This document shows, piece after piece, positions 25,112 to 33,378 of a stretch of DNA of 64,000 bases. The position numbers and the translations under genes were made by a program. The first letter of the stretch is position 1. Every line of letters begins with the position of its first letter. The DNA is from Lachnospiraceae bacterium (lineage in GTDB: Bacteria; Bacillota; Clostridia; Lachnospirales; Lachnospiraceae), in assembly GCA_022845955.1 (NCBI GenBank), contig AP025576.1:1178001-1242000 (forward strand), in the 5' to 3' direction. The notes under the pieces are model-generated. The model had not been told where the DNA came from, did not search any database, and worked only from the letters and a program-made list of their open reading frames with translations.

Positions 25112-26455
25112 ATGCAAGCATCCAGAAAGAATTACACCAAAGAAGATATCATGAACCTGGTGGAAGAGGAAGATGTGGAATTCATCCGCCTGCAGTTCAC
25201 AGATATGTTCGGCTGCCTTAAAAATATGGCGGTTACTTCCAGCCAGCTGAGGAAGGCCCTGGATAACAAATGTATGTTTGACGGCTCGGCAATTGACGGC
25301 TTTGTAAAGATGGAAGAATCGGATCTGTATCTGTATCCGGATTTAGATACGCTTGCAATTTTTCCCTGGAGGCCGCAGCAGGGGAAGGTGGCCCGTCTGA
25401 TCTGTGACGTATACCGTCCGGGGGGCGATCCCTTTGAGGGGGATTCCAGATATATCCTGAAGAAGGCCCTGAAGGAAGCGGAAGAAATGGGGTATACTTT
25501 TAAGGTGGGGCCGGAATGTGAATTTTTCCTGTTCCATACGGATGAGAATGCCATGCCTACCACGATCAGCCATGAGCAGGCCGGATATTTTGATTTAGGG
25601 CCTGTGGATCTGGGGGAAAATGCCAGAAGAGATATGGTGCTGACCCTGGAGGATATGGGGTTTGTTGTGGAAAACAGCCATCATGAGGCGGCGCCTGCCC
25701 AGCATGAGATTGATTTTGAGTACGATGAGGCCCTTGCCGCGGCAGATAATATCATGACCTTCAAGCTTACGGTGAAAACCATCGCCAAACGGCACGGGCT
25801 GCATGCCACCTTTATGCCGAAACCCAAAGCGGAGGTAAATGGATCCGGCATGCATATCAATATGTCCCTGTCCATGGACGGAAGGAATATTTTCCAGGAT
25901 CCGGAAGGAGAAGAGGGATTAAGCAAAGAGGCTTATTATTTTATCGGGGGGATTCTCAGGCATAGTAAAGCGATTACCGCAATAACCAACCCCCTGGTAA
26001 ATTCTTATAAAAGGCTGGTGCCCGGCTTTGAAGCGCCGGTTTATATTGCCTGGAGCACAACCGGCAGAAGTCCGCTGATACGAATCCCTGCGGCGAGAGG
26101 GGAAGAGACCCGGATTGAATTACGAAGCCCGGATCCGGCGGCGAATCCCTATCTGTCTCTGGCAGTCTGCCTGCGCGCCGGCCTGGAGGGCATCCGGGAA
26201 AAAATAGAACCGCCCAAGAGCGTGAACTGCAATGTTTTTGCCATGACGGAGGATGAAAAGAACCGGATGGGCATTGAGAGGCTTCCCGGTACGCTGATCG
26301 AGGCCGTGGAGGAACTGGAAAAGGATGCGTTCATCCGCAAAACGCTGGGGGACCATGTTGCCAATAACTATATCGTGGCCAAAAAAGAAGAATGGAATAA
26401 ATATAGTTCCCAGGTTACGGACTGGGAAATTAATGAATATTTGTACCGGTTTTAA
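25112..26455 (+). CDS. glnA: Glutamine synthetase, type I
   Basis: This 447-residue enzyme joins glutamate and ammonia using ATP. The beta-grasp N-terminus (VEFIRLQFTDMFG, DGSAIDGF) is followed by the catalytic barrel with metal-binding GPECEFFLF, ENSHHEAAPAQHEIDF, the histidine motif NGSGMHINMS, and the ATP-binding VNSYKRLVPGFEAP. It is the short GSI-alpha form without the adenylylation loop of enteric enzymes, so control is expected at transcription or by feedback. ATG 25112 is preferred to 25103, because AAAGGA then has ten-base spacing. The downstream ANTAR gene forms a frequent clostridial pair with glnA. Confidence 0.95.
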   Translation: MQASRKNYTKEDIMNLVEEEDVEFIRLQFTDMFGCLKNMAVTSSQLRKALDNKCMFDGSAIDGFVKMEESDLYLYPDLDTLAIFPWRPQQGKVARLICDVYRPGGDPFEGDSRYILKKALKEAEEMGYTFKVGPECEFFLFHTDENAMPTTISHEQAGYFDLGPVDLGENARRDMVLTLEDMGFVVENSHHEAAPAQHEIDFEYDEALAAADNIMTFKLTVKTIAKRHGLHATFMPKPKAEVNGSGMHINMSLSMDGRNIFQDPEGEEGLSKEAYYFIGGILRHSKAITAITNPLVNSYKRLVPGFEAPVYIAWSTTGRSPLIRIPAARGEETRIELRSPDPAANPYLSLAVCLRAGLEGIREKIEPPKSVNCNVFAMTEDEKNRMGIERLPGTLIEAVEELEKDAFIRKTLGDHVANNYIVAKKEEWNKYSSQVTDWEINEYLYRF

Positions 26456-26593
26456 GCGTACCTTTTTCTCGTGACTGTCAGGGCAGGTCCTTTCCCGGGT
26501 TTGCTTGTGGTCCCGCCGTGTCCTTTTCCGGCAGCCGTCATCAGACAGTCCGTGTATCCGTAACAGATGTTACGCATAGAAGGAGGTGCGCAT

Positions 26594-27142
26594 GTGACAA
26601 ATATCATTGTAGTCTTTCCCAAAATAGAAGATGCCAGAAGCATCAGGAACGTTCTTGTGCGCAGCGGTTTTTCTGTAATGGCGGCCTGTACTACGGGTGC
26701 TCAGGCGATTGGGTTGGCGGAGGATTATGCCAGTGGTATCGTCATCTGCGGCTATAAGCTGATAGATATGCTTTATTCCGAACTTTATGACTGCCTTCCT
26801 GAAGGGACGCAGATGCTTCTCATGGCCTCCGGCGCCTGTCTGAGCGAGGTGAATGGAAGTGGGATTATGTGTCTGTCCATGCCTCTGAAAGTCCATGAGC
26901 TGGTGAGTACGGTGGAAATGATGTGTCAGTCCATGCAAAGACGGCGCAGGCGGCAGAGACTCGTTCCCAGGGAGAGGAAACCGGAGGAGGAGGCGCTTAT
27001 CAGGGAAGCCAAGGCGCTGTTGATGGAACGCAACCATATGTCGGAAGAAGAAGCGCACAGATATATACAGAAATGCAGTATGGACAGCAGCACCGGCATG
27101 GCGGAGACGGCCAAAATGGTGCTGACTGCAATGCAGTACTAG
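26594..27142 (+). CDS. ANTAR-domain protein with a pseudo-receiver
   Basis: This 182-residue protein has a receiver-like fold at residues 1-115 and an ANTAR RNA-binding domain at about 130-180 (EEALIREAKALLMERNHMSEEEAHRYIQK). ANTAR proteins bind paired hairpins in nascent RNA and prevent termination. The receiver lacks the phospho-accepting Asp: the strand reads GIVICGYKL where an active protein has a D. It is therefore probably not phosphorylated and may be controlled by a partner or ligand. GTG 26594 follows AGGAGG by 8 bases. The gene lies 138 bases after glnA and 41 before dapF. Control of nitrogen genes is inferred from context. Confidence 0.88.
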   Translation: MTNIIVVFPKIEDARSIRNVLVRSGFSVMAACTTGAQAIGLAEDYASGIVICGYKLIDMLYSELYDCLPEGTQMLLMASGACLSEVNGSGIMCLSMPLKVHELVSTVEMMCQSMQRRRRRQRLVPRERKPEEEALIREAKALLMERNHMSEEEAHRYIQKCSMDSSTGMAETAKMVLTAMQY

Positions 27143-27183
27143 AGCGTGCAGAGCAAATACATTCTGGAGAGAAGGAGAAACGT

Positions 27184-28047
27184 ATGCAGATAAATTTTAC
27201 CAAGATGCAGGGCTGCGGAAATGATTATGTTTATATAAATGGATTAACGGAAAGAATCCCTCCGGAGGCAAAGCCCGATTTTGTTAGGAAAATGAGTGAC
27301 AGGCATTTCGGAATCGGAGGGGACGGCGTGATCTTTGTCAATCCGTCCGAAGAGGCTGATTTTGAAATGGAGATGTACAATGCGGACGGTACCCGGGCGG
27401 AAATGTGCGGGAACGGCATCCGCTGCGTAGGTAAGTTTGTATATGACAAAGGACTGACCGACAGGAAGGAGATCCGCGTGGTGAGCTTCGGGAAGGTTAA
27501 GTACTTACAGCTCTTTACGGAGGAGGGAAAGGTGAACCGTATCCGTGTCAATATGGGGGAGCCGGTGCTGAAGGCGGAAGAGGTTCCCGTTGTCTGCCAA
27601 AAGGAACGGGCGGTTGCCGAGCCGGTGGAGGTGGATGGCAGGACTTATGAAATGACCTGTGTTTCCATGGGAAATCCGCACGCCGTGGTATATCTGGACG
27701 ATGTGGCCGGACTGGATATTGAAAAAATAGGGCCTCTTTTCGAAAAGCATTCCCGGTTTCCCCGCAGGGTGAATACGGAATTCGTCAGGGTGCTGGATAA
27801 AAATACGGTGGAAATGCGCGTCTGGGAGCGTGGGACGGGGGAAACCCTTGCCTGCGGAACAGGCTGCTGCGCTGTGGCTGTGGCCTGTGTGCTGAATGGC
27901 CTGACGGAAAGAAAGGTTACGGTGAAGGTGCTCGGCGGACAGCTGGATATTGCGTGGGAAAAAGACACCAATCTGGTGTATATGACAGGGCCTGCAGAAA
28001 CGGTTTTTGAAGGAAGTGTGTATTATCCTGTCCATGGAGAAGGATAA
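27184..28047 (+). CDS. dapF: Diaminopimelate epimerase
   Basis: This 287-residue enzyme converts LL- to meso-diaminopimelate for peptidoglycan and lysine. The two catalytic cysteines are in place: C75 in MCGNGIRC and C224 in ACGTGCCA. The N-terminus FTKMQGCGNDYVYI and the middle VSMGNPHAVVY are standard. ATG 27184 follows GAGAAGGAGAAA; the open frame extends back into the ANTAR gene but without a site. The next gene, dapL, supplies its substrate. Confidence 0.96.
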   Translation: MQINFTKMQGCGNDYVYINGLTERIPPEAKPDFVRKMSDRHFGIGGDGVIFVNPSEEADFEMEMYNADGTRAEMCGNGIRCVGKFVYDKGLTDRKEIRVVSFGKVKYLQLFTEEGKVNRIRVNMGEPVLKAEEVPVVCQKERAVAEPVEVDGRTYEMTCVSMGNPHAVVYLDDVAGLDIEKIGPLFEKHSRFPRRVNTEFVRVLDKNTVEMRVWERGTGETLACGTGCCAVAVACVLNGLTERKVTVKVLGGQLDIAWEKDTNLVYMTGPAETVFEGSVYYPVHGEG

Positions 28048-28122
28048 GGCAGGAGGGATGCCGCTGGACGAAAAGGGCCGGCCGGACTGTTACCGCGGTA
28101 CAGTAATTATACGGAGGAAATT

Positions 28123-29349
28123 ATGGTTAGGGTTAATGAAAATTATCTGAAATTACCGGGCAGCTATCTTTTTTCCACTATCGGTAAAAAGGTGAAGGCG
28201 TATGCGGACGCGAACCCGGATAAAAGGATTATCCGTCTGGGGATCGGGGATGTGACACAGCCTCTTCCGCCGGCGGTTGTGGAGGCGCTTCATAAAGCGG
28301 TTGATGAAATGGCAGATGCTTCGACCTTTCATGGATACGCGCCGGATCTGGGATATGAATTTTTAAGGAATGCCATTGCGGAGAATGATTTTCGGGCAAG
28401 GGGCTGTGCCGTAAGCCCGGATGAAATATTTATTTCCGACGGGGCAAAATCCGATTCCGCCAATATCCAGGAGATATTCGGCCGGGATAATAGAATTGCG
28501 GTTTGTGATCCGGTGTATCCGGTTTATGTGGATTCCAATGTCATGGCGGGCCGGACCGGGGTATATGATAAAAAGACGGAAACGTGGAGTGAGGTTATCT
28601 ATATGCCGTGTACAGGGGATAACGGATTTATCCCTGAGCTGCCGGTTAAGACGCCGGATATTATCTATTTGTGTTTCCCGAATAATCCTACGGGTTGTGC
28701 GCTTACCAGAGATCAGCTGCAGGTATGGGTGGATTATGCGAATAAGGTAGGGGCCGTTATTATTTTTGATGCGGCTTATGAGGCTTATATTTCGGAGGAA
28801 GAGGTGCCTCATAGTATTTATGAATGCGCTGGGGCGAGCAATTGTGCGATTGAGCTTCGGAGTTTTTCGAAGAATGCAGGTTTTACGGGCCTGCGGCTGG
28901 CTTATACGGTTGTGCCTCATGGGCTGAAGGCAGGGGAGGTGTCCCTGCATGACCTGTGGGCGAGGCGGCACGGGACGAAATATAATGGTGCGCCTTATAT
29001 TGTCCAGAAGGCGGGGGAAGCTGTTTATTCTCCGGAGGGGAAGAGGCAGGTACAGGAAATGGTGGGGAAATATAGGAAGAATGCCCGCTATATTCTGAAT
29101 GGCCTTAAGGAGGCCGGATATGAGGTTTACGGCGGGGTGAATTCGCCTTATGTCTGGATGAAAACGCCGGGGAAGATGACGAGCTGGGAATTTTTTGATT
29201 ATCTGCTGGAAAAGGCGAATGTGGTGGGAACGCCGGGTGCGGGGTTCGGGCCGAGCGGGGAGTTTTATTTCAGGCTGACGGCGTTTGGGAGTTATGAGAA
29301 TACGGTGGAGGCTTTGGAGAGGGTTAGAGGGGTTTCGGGAATATGGTAA
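28123..29349 (+). CDS. dapL: LL-diaminopimelate aminotransferase
   Basis: This 408-residue PLP enzyme makes LL-diaminopimelate from tetrahydrodipicolinate and glutamate in a single step, avoiding succinyl or acetyl intermediates. Hallmarks are YLFSTIGKKV near the start, DGAKSDSANIQEIFG, FPNNPTG, FDAAYEAYI and PLP lysine K250 in RSFSKNAGFTGLR. ATG 28123 follows ACGGAGGAAATT. With dapF it forms a compact pathway pair. The last two thirds use more T- and G-ending codons (TAT, ATT, GGG) than neighbouring genes, and the stop codon opens a tandem GGGATTAA repeat. Confidence 0.95.
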   Translation: MVRVNENYLKLPGSYLFSTIGKKVKAYADANPDKRIIRLGIGDVTQPLPPAVVEALHKAVDEMADASTFHGYAPDLGYEFLRNAIAENDFRARGCAVSPDEIFISDGAKSDSANIQEIFGRDNRIAVCDPVYPVYVDSNVMAGRTGVYDKKTETWSEVIYMPCTGDNGFIPELPVKTPDIIYLCFPNNPTGCALTRDQLQVWVDYANKVGAVIIFDAAYEAYISEEEVPHSIYECAGASNCAIELRSFSKNAGFTGLRLAYTVVPHGLKAGEVSLHDLWARRHGTKYNGAPYIVQKAGEAVYSPEGKRQVQEMVGKYRKNARYILNGLKEAGYEVYGGVNSPYVWMKTPGKMTSWEFFDYLLEKANVVGTPGAGFGPSGEFYFRLTAFGSYENTVEALERVRGVSGIW

Positions 29350-29384
29350 GGGAATAAGGGATTAAGGGATTAAGGGATTAAGGG
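29350..29384 (+). repeat. Tandem 8-bp repeat (GGGATTAA) directly after the dapL stop
   Basis: GGGAATAA and three copies of GGGATTAA follow the dapL TAA without a gap. Each unit ends in TAA, so the stop codon is repeated in several frames. Confidence 0.85.
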
Positions 29385-29454
29385 CGGGGTGGTGGGGGCG
29401 GTCGCGGGGCATGCTCAAGGCCTGCGGCCTTTCGCTTTGTGGCTGTCGCCACAT

Positions 29455-29536
29455 GGTCCGGAGAAAACAAAAACTGTCCGGGACACAGCAGTCCAAAGGA
29501 CGCTGCGTCCCGGACAGTTTTTGTTTTCTCCGGACC
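29455..29536. terminator. Very long hairpin, terminator of dapL
   Basis: A perfect 30-bp inverted repeat runs from GGTCCGGAGAAAACAAAAAC at the left to its complement, with a 22-base loop that itself contains GTCC/GGAC. The right arm includes TTTTTGTTTT. Two smaller hairpins precede it: AAGGCC/GGCCTT at 29417-29431 and TGTGGC/GCCACA at 29438-29453. The stem is longer than normal for a terminator. Confidence 0.75.
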
Positions 29537-29564
29537 GCCCGGCTCGTAGCTTTAAAAAATTTCC

Positions 29565-29593
29565 TTGCTTTTATAAATAATATGTGGTAATAT
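29565..29593 (+). promoter_or_regulatory. Promoter of the T-box/aspS/gatCAB operon
   Basis: TTGCTT and TAATAT are separated by 17 bases; the start would be near 29600, directly before the T-box leader. Confidence 0.65.
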
Positions 29594-29610
29594 GTGAAAC
29601 AATTTATAGA

Positions 29611-29890
29611 AAAAGCAAAGAACGGGACTCTTATCAGGGGAAACGACAGGAATGCGGCGTCACCGACTGAGAGCGCTGCTTGTGAAAGCTGATGTAGGGA
29701 ACACCCGGGAGCTGGTTATCTGAAATTCCTCTGGAACGTAGGGTAATCCGTGTAACACGCGTTAAGTGTAAGAGTGGATGAGGCGATGAAGCATTTTGTT
29801 GGAAGTGCCGTCTTGTCAATGCGGGTGGTACCGCGGATTTGAATGGAATCCGTCCCGGAATGCAGTTTTACTGTATTCCGGGACTTTTTT
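29611..29890 (+). promoter_or_regulatory. T-box riboswitch (tRNA-sensing leader), probably Asn
   Basis: The leader ends with the conserved T-box GGGTGGTACCGCGG (29823-29836) followed by an intrinsic terminator, the standard layout in which uncharged tRNA pairs with the T-box bulge and blocks termination. Stem I features are visible: GAGAGCGCTGCTTGTGAAAGC, then GGGAACACCC, where the specifier should lie. GAAC at 29699-29702 offers the Asn codon AAC and, one base earlier, the Glu codon GAA. A second GAAC at 29734-29737 is less well placed. Asn fits the downstream AspRS and GatCAB genes. Confidence 0.9.
29852..29890 (+). terminator. T-box terminator
   Basis: GTCCCGGAATGCAG and CTGTATTCCGGGAC pair over 14 bases with one G-T pair and a TTTTA loop, followed by TTTTTT. 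The 5' arm region pairs alternatively in the antiterminator. Confidence 0.92.
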
Positions 29891-30022
29891 ACGTTTTCGG
29901 ATAGTATCTGTATTTGTACAGTACCGTTATTTTGTCCGGGATTAATATTCCGTCCGGAATGTATATTCCGTCCGCCCCGCAGCCGGAACCTGAAAACCAG
30001 CCACGCAAAAGGAGACCAGACT

Positions 30023-31354
30023 ATGAAATTTTTAACAGGAGTCCTGCAAAAAGAAACAAGGGAGCTTACCGACCTTCTGGAGCCGGAAATGGAGGGTGCC
30101 CTGGTAACAGTAAACGGCGCTGTCCATACCATCCGGGATATGGGGCCAATAGCTTTTGTAATCCTCAGGAAGCGGGAAGGGCTGCTGCAGTGCGTATACG
30201 AACCGGAGGAAGCGGACTTTTTGCTGAAGGATGTGAAGGAGGCCGCTGCCGTAGAGGTATCCGGCATATTGACGCTTTCCCCTAAGGCGCCCTCCGGAGT
30301 GGAAATCCGGATGAAGTCGGTGAAAATCCTTTCGGAGCCTGCGGAGCCGATGCCTATCCCTGTTTCCAAGTGGAAAATGAACGTATCTCTGGAAACAAAC
30401 CTGGATTTGCGGCCTATATCCCTGAGGAATATCAGGGAACGTGCCAAATTCCGTATCCAGGAGGGTATCGTGCGGGGTTTCCGGGAATTCCTTACTTTAC
30501 AGGGCTTTACGGAAATCCATACTCCCAAAATCGGTTCCAAAGGGGCCGAGGGAGGCGCCAATATATTCAAACTGGATTATTTCCACCGGCCTGCGGTCCT
30601 GGCACAAAGCCCTCAGTTTTATAAGCAGATGATGGTAGGGGTATTTGACCGGGTGTTTGAAACCGCCCCCGTATTCCGGGCAGAAAAGCACAATACCAAG
30701 CGTCATCTGAATGAATATACCTCCCTGGATTTTGAAATGGGTTATATTGACGGTTTTGAAGATATCATGGCAATGGAAACCGGCGTTCTGCAGAATATCA
30801 TGCGGCTTCTCGGAAAGGAATACCAGAGGGAGTGCGGGCTTCTGGAAATAGAACTTCCCGGGACGGATAACATCCCCTGTGTCCGGTTTGATGAAGCAAA
30901 GCGGCTGGTGAGCGAAAAGTATGGCCGTCCTATAAGAAACCCCTATGATCTGGAGCCGGAGGAGGAAATGCTTATCGGAAGGTATTTCAGGGAAGAGTAT
31001 GGCAGTGACTTTGTTTTCGTCACCCATTATCCCGCCAAAAAACGTCCCTTCTACGCCATGGAGGATCCGGAGGATCCCACCTTTACCCTGAGCTTCGACT
31101 GTCTTTTTAAAGGGATGGAGATTACCACAGGGGGACAGCGTATCCACGATTACCACATGCTTATGGAGAAAATACGCAGACGGGGTATGACGGAGGAAGG
31201 AATGGAACATTACCTGATGGCATTCCGATACGGCATGCCGCCCCACGGAGGCCTCGGCATCGGCCTGGAACGCCTTACCATGAAGCTTATCGGAGAAGAC
31301 AACGTCCGCGAAACAACCCTGTTTCCCCGTGACTTGAACCGGTTAGAACCGTAA
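30023..31354 (+). CDS. aspS: Archaeal-type aspartyl-tRNA synthetase (aspartate-tRNA(Asn/Asp) ligase)
   Basis: This 443-residue class IIb synthetase has an N-terminal OB-fold anticodon domain (about 1-110) and a catalytic domain with motif 2 VFRAEKHNTKRHLNEYTSLDFEM and motif 3 GGLGIGLERLTMKL. It lacks the large GAD insertion of bacterial AspRS, so it is the short archaeal/eukaryotic form. Next to gatCAB and under a T-box, it most likely loads Asp onto tRNA(Asn) (non-discriminating) so that GatCAB can amidate it; an ordinary bacterial AspRS may exist elsewhere. ATG 30023 follows AAAAGGAGA. The gene's end is tandemly duplicated just downstream. Confidence 0.92.
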   Translation: MKFLTGVLQKETRELTDLLEPEMEGALVTVNGAVHTIRDMGPIAFVILRKREGLLQCVYEPEEADFLLKDVKEAAAVEVSGILTLSPKAPSGVEIRMKSVKILSEPAEPMPIPVSKWKMNVSLETNLDLRPISLRNIRERAKFRIQEGIVRGFREFLTLQGFTEIHTPKIGSKGAEGGANIFKLDYFHRPAVLAQSPQFYKQMMVGVFDRVFETAPVFRAEKHNTKRHLNEYTSLDFEMGYIDGFEDIMAMETGVLQNIMRLLGKEYQRECGLLEIELPGTDNIPCVRFDEAKRLVSEKYGRPIRNPYDLEPEEEMLIGRYFREEYGSDFVFVTHYPAKKRPFYAMEDPEDPTFTLSFDCLFKGMEITTGGQRIHDYHMLMEKIRRRGMTEEGMEHYLMAFRYGMPPHGGLGIGLERLTMKLIGEDNVRETTLFPRDLNRLEP

Positions 31355-31446
31355 AGGGAAACACAGACTTGATGCCGGTTCAAGTCATGTGGGACTATGA
31401 ACCGGTTAGAACCGTAAAGGGAAACACAGACTTGATACCGGTTCAG
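31335..31446 (+). repeat. Tandem duplication of the aspS 3' end, stop codon included (63-bp period)
   Basis: The stretch 31335-31383, covering the last codons NRLEP, the TAA and 28 further bases, recurs at 31398-31446 with two or three changes. The period of 63 keeps the frame, so copy 2 again reads MNRLEP and a stop. GACTTGAACCGG at 31331 and CCGGTTCAAGTC at 31375-31386 form a 12-bp inverted repeat with the stop codon in the loop; the unit junction is also palindromic. Confidence 0.9.
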
Positions 31447-31477
31447 GCCCGTTCCCAAAAAAGAAAGGAGCCATATC

Positions 31478-31768
31478 ATGGCAAATAAAATCAGTGATGA
31501 AACAATCGAATATGTGGGGATTCTCGCTAAACTGGAGTTGTCCGGGGAAGAGAAGGAACAGGCGAAAGCCGATATGGGCCGTATGCTGGACTATATAGAT
31601 AAGCTGAATGAACTGGATACCGAAGGCACGGAGCCAATGACCCATCTTTTTCCCGTGACCAATGTATTTCGGGAAGACGAGATAACGAACACGGATATCC
31701 GGGAGGATCTATTGAAAAATGCGCCGGGGGTTAAGGATGGTATGTTCAAAGTACCCCGTACCGTATAG
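31478..31768 (+). CDS. gatC: Asp/Glu-tRNA amidotransferase subunit C
   Basis: This 96-residue subunit clamps GatA to GatB in the amidotransferase. It shows the usual order: helix with [39 protein letters not shown], then [13 protein letters not shown] and the C-terminal VPRTV. AAGAAAGGAG lies 8 bases before the ATG. It starts the gatCAB order and ends 64 bases before gatA. Confidence 0.95.
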   Translation: MANKISDETIEYVGILAKLELSGEEKEQAKADMGRMLDYIDKLNELDTEGTEPMTHLFPVTNVFREDEITNTDIREDLLKNAPGVKDGMFKVPRTV

Positions 31769-31832
31769 GCAGATGCCTGTGCATACCCGGTGCCCGGACA
31801 GCCCCGACGGCGGGGCGGAAAGAGAGGGAATC

Positions 31833-33374
31833 ATGAGCCTGATGGATTGTACGGCCCTGGAGTTGGCCGATAAGATAAAAAGAAGGGAATATACCTGTCA
31901 GGAAGCCGTACAGGAGGTATTCGCGGAGATAGAGAAAAAAGAAGACTGTTATCATTGCTATATCAGTCTGGATAAAGAAAAGGCCCTGCAAAGGGCAGAG
32001 GAGGTACAGGATGCCATAGATGCGGGTGAACCCGCAGGCCCTCTGGCAGGGGTGCCGGTGGCTGTTAAGGACAATATCTGTACGGAAGGTGTGGAAACCA
32101 CCTGTGCCTCCCGGATCCTTTCCGGATTTGTACCCGCTTTCCATGCCAAAGCCGTAGCCAATCTGGAAAAAGCGGGAGCTATTATACTGGGAAAAACCAA
32201 CATGGACGAATTTGCCATGGGATCCACCACGGAGACTTCCGCTTACGGAGTAACCAGAAACCCCTGGAATCCGGGGCATGTGCCCGGAGGTTCCTCGGGC
32301 GGTTCCGCGGCGGCAGTTGCGGCAGGTGAATGCTTTTTCGCCCTGGGCAGCGATACCGGAGGCTCCATCCGCCAGCCCGCAGGATTCTGCGGAGTGGTGG
32401 GAATGAAACCCACCTATGGTACGGTTTCCCGATACGGCCTGATAGCCTACGGTTCTTCACTGGATCAGATCGGCCCCCTTTGCAGGGATGTCTCTGACTG
32501 TGCTGCGGTTCTGGAGGTGATAAGCTCCCGGGACACAAAAGATTCCACATCCCTGGAGCGGGAAACGGATTTTACCTCCGCCCTGACTGCCGATGTGGAC
32601 GGAATGCGGATTGGAATCCCCAGGGATTATTTAGGGGAAGGCCTGGATCGCGAAGTGAAAGAGGCCGTATTGCAGGCAGCTGAGGAATTGCGTAAAAGGG
32701 GCGCCGTTTTGGAAGAGTTTGACTTAAGCCTGGTGGAATATGCCATCCCTGCTTATTATACCATCGCTTCCGCGGAAGCCAGTTCCAACCTGGAACGGTT
32801 CGACGGCATCAAATACGGCTATCGGGCAAAGGCGTATGAAGGCCTGCATTCCATGTATAAAAAGACTCGATCCGAAGGCTTCGGCCCGGAGGTAAAACGC
32901 CGTATAATGCTGGGATCCTTCGTCCTAAGTTCCGGCTACTACGATGCTTATTATCTGAAGGCGCTCCGGGTAAAAGCCCTGATAAAAAAAGCATTTGACG
33001 AGGCATTCGGACGGTTTGACATCCTGCTGGGGCCGGTGGCTCCCACCACGGCTCCTGAGCTTGGCAAAAGCCTGGCAGACCCGCTTACGATGTATCTGGG
33101 TGATATTTATACCATCTCCGCGAACCTGGCAGGGCTTCCTGCCATCAGCCTTCCCTGCGGGTTGAGCGGCAACGGCCTGCCCATAGGGCTTCAGTTGATT
33201 GGCGATTGCTTTCAGGAGAAAAAACTGATCCGCGCGGCATATACCTATGAAAAGGCAAGAGGCGCTTTCCCATGTGCCCCGCAGTCACCTGTGTACGGTC
33301 CGGCCGGAGAGGCACAGGCGGCGGAAAAAGCATGCGGCGCAAAAGGTAGGGCTGCGGACGGAAAGGAGGCATAA
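31833..33374 (+). CDS. gatA: Asp/Glu-tRNA amidotransferase subunit A (amidase)
   Basis: This 513-residue amidase releases ammonia from glutamine for the transamidation done by GatB. The Lys-cisSer-Ser catalytic set is intact: K79 in VAVKDNI, S154 in the GGSSGGSAA loop, and S177 in SDTGGSIRQ. The last 35 residues are Ala/Gly-rich and a little longer than usual. ATG 31833 follows GAGAGGGAA; the frame is open upstream but overlaps gatC. The stop lies four bases before gatB. Confidence 0.96.
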   Translation: MSLMDCTALELADKIKRREYTCQEAVQEVFAEIEKKEDCYHCYISLDKEKALQRAEEVQDAIDAGEPAGPLAGVPVAVKDNICTEGVETTCASRILSGFVPAFHAKAVANLEKAGAIILGKTNMDEFAMGSTTETSAYGVTRNPWNPGHVPGGSSGGSAAAVAAGECFFALGSDTGGSIRQPAGFCGVVGMKPTYGTVSRYGLIAYGSSLDQIGPLCRDVSDCAAVLEVISSRDTKDSTSLERETDFTSALTADVDGMRIGIPRDYLGEGLDREVKEAVLQAAEELRKRGAVLEEFDLSLVEYAIPAYYTIASAEASSNLERFDGIKYGYRAKAYEGLHSMYKKTRSEGFGPEVKRRIMLGSFVLSSGYYDAYYLKALRVKALIKKAFDEAFGRFDILLGPVAPTTAPELGKSLADPLTMYLGDIYTISANLAGLPAISLPCGLSGNGLPIGLQLIGDCFQEKKLIRAAYTYEKARGAFPCAPQSPVYGPAGEAQAAEKACGAKGRAADGKEA

Positions 33375-33378
33375 GGAA

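Noticed and set aside
29611..29890. tRNA gene in the structured leader
   Set aside because: No cloverleaf with a T-arm GTTCGAAT-type sequence is present; the T-box core and terminator explain the structure.
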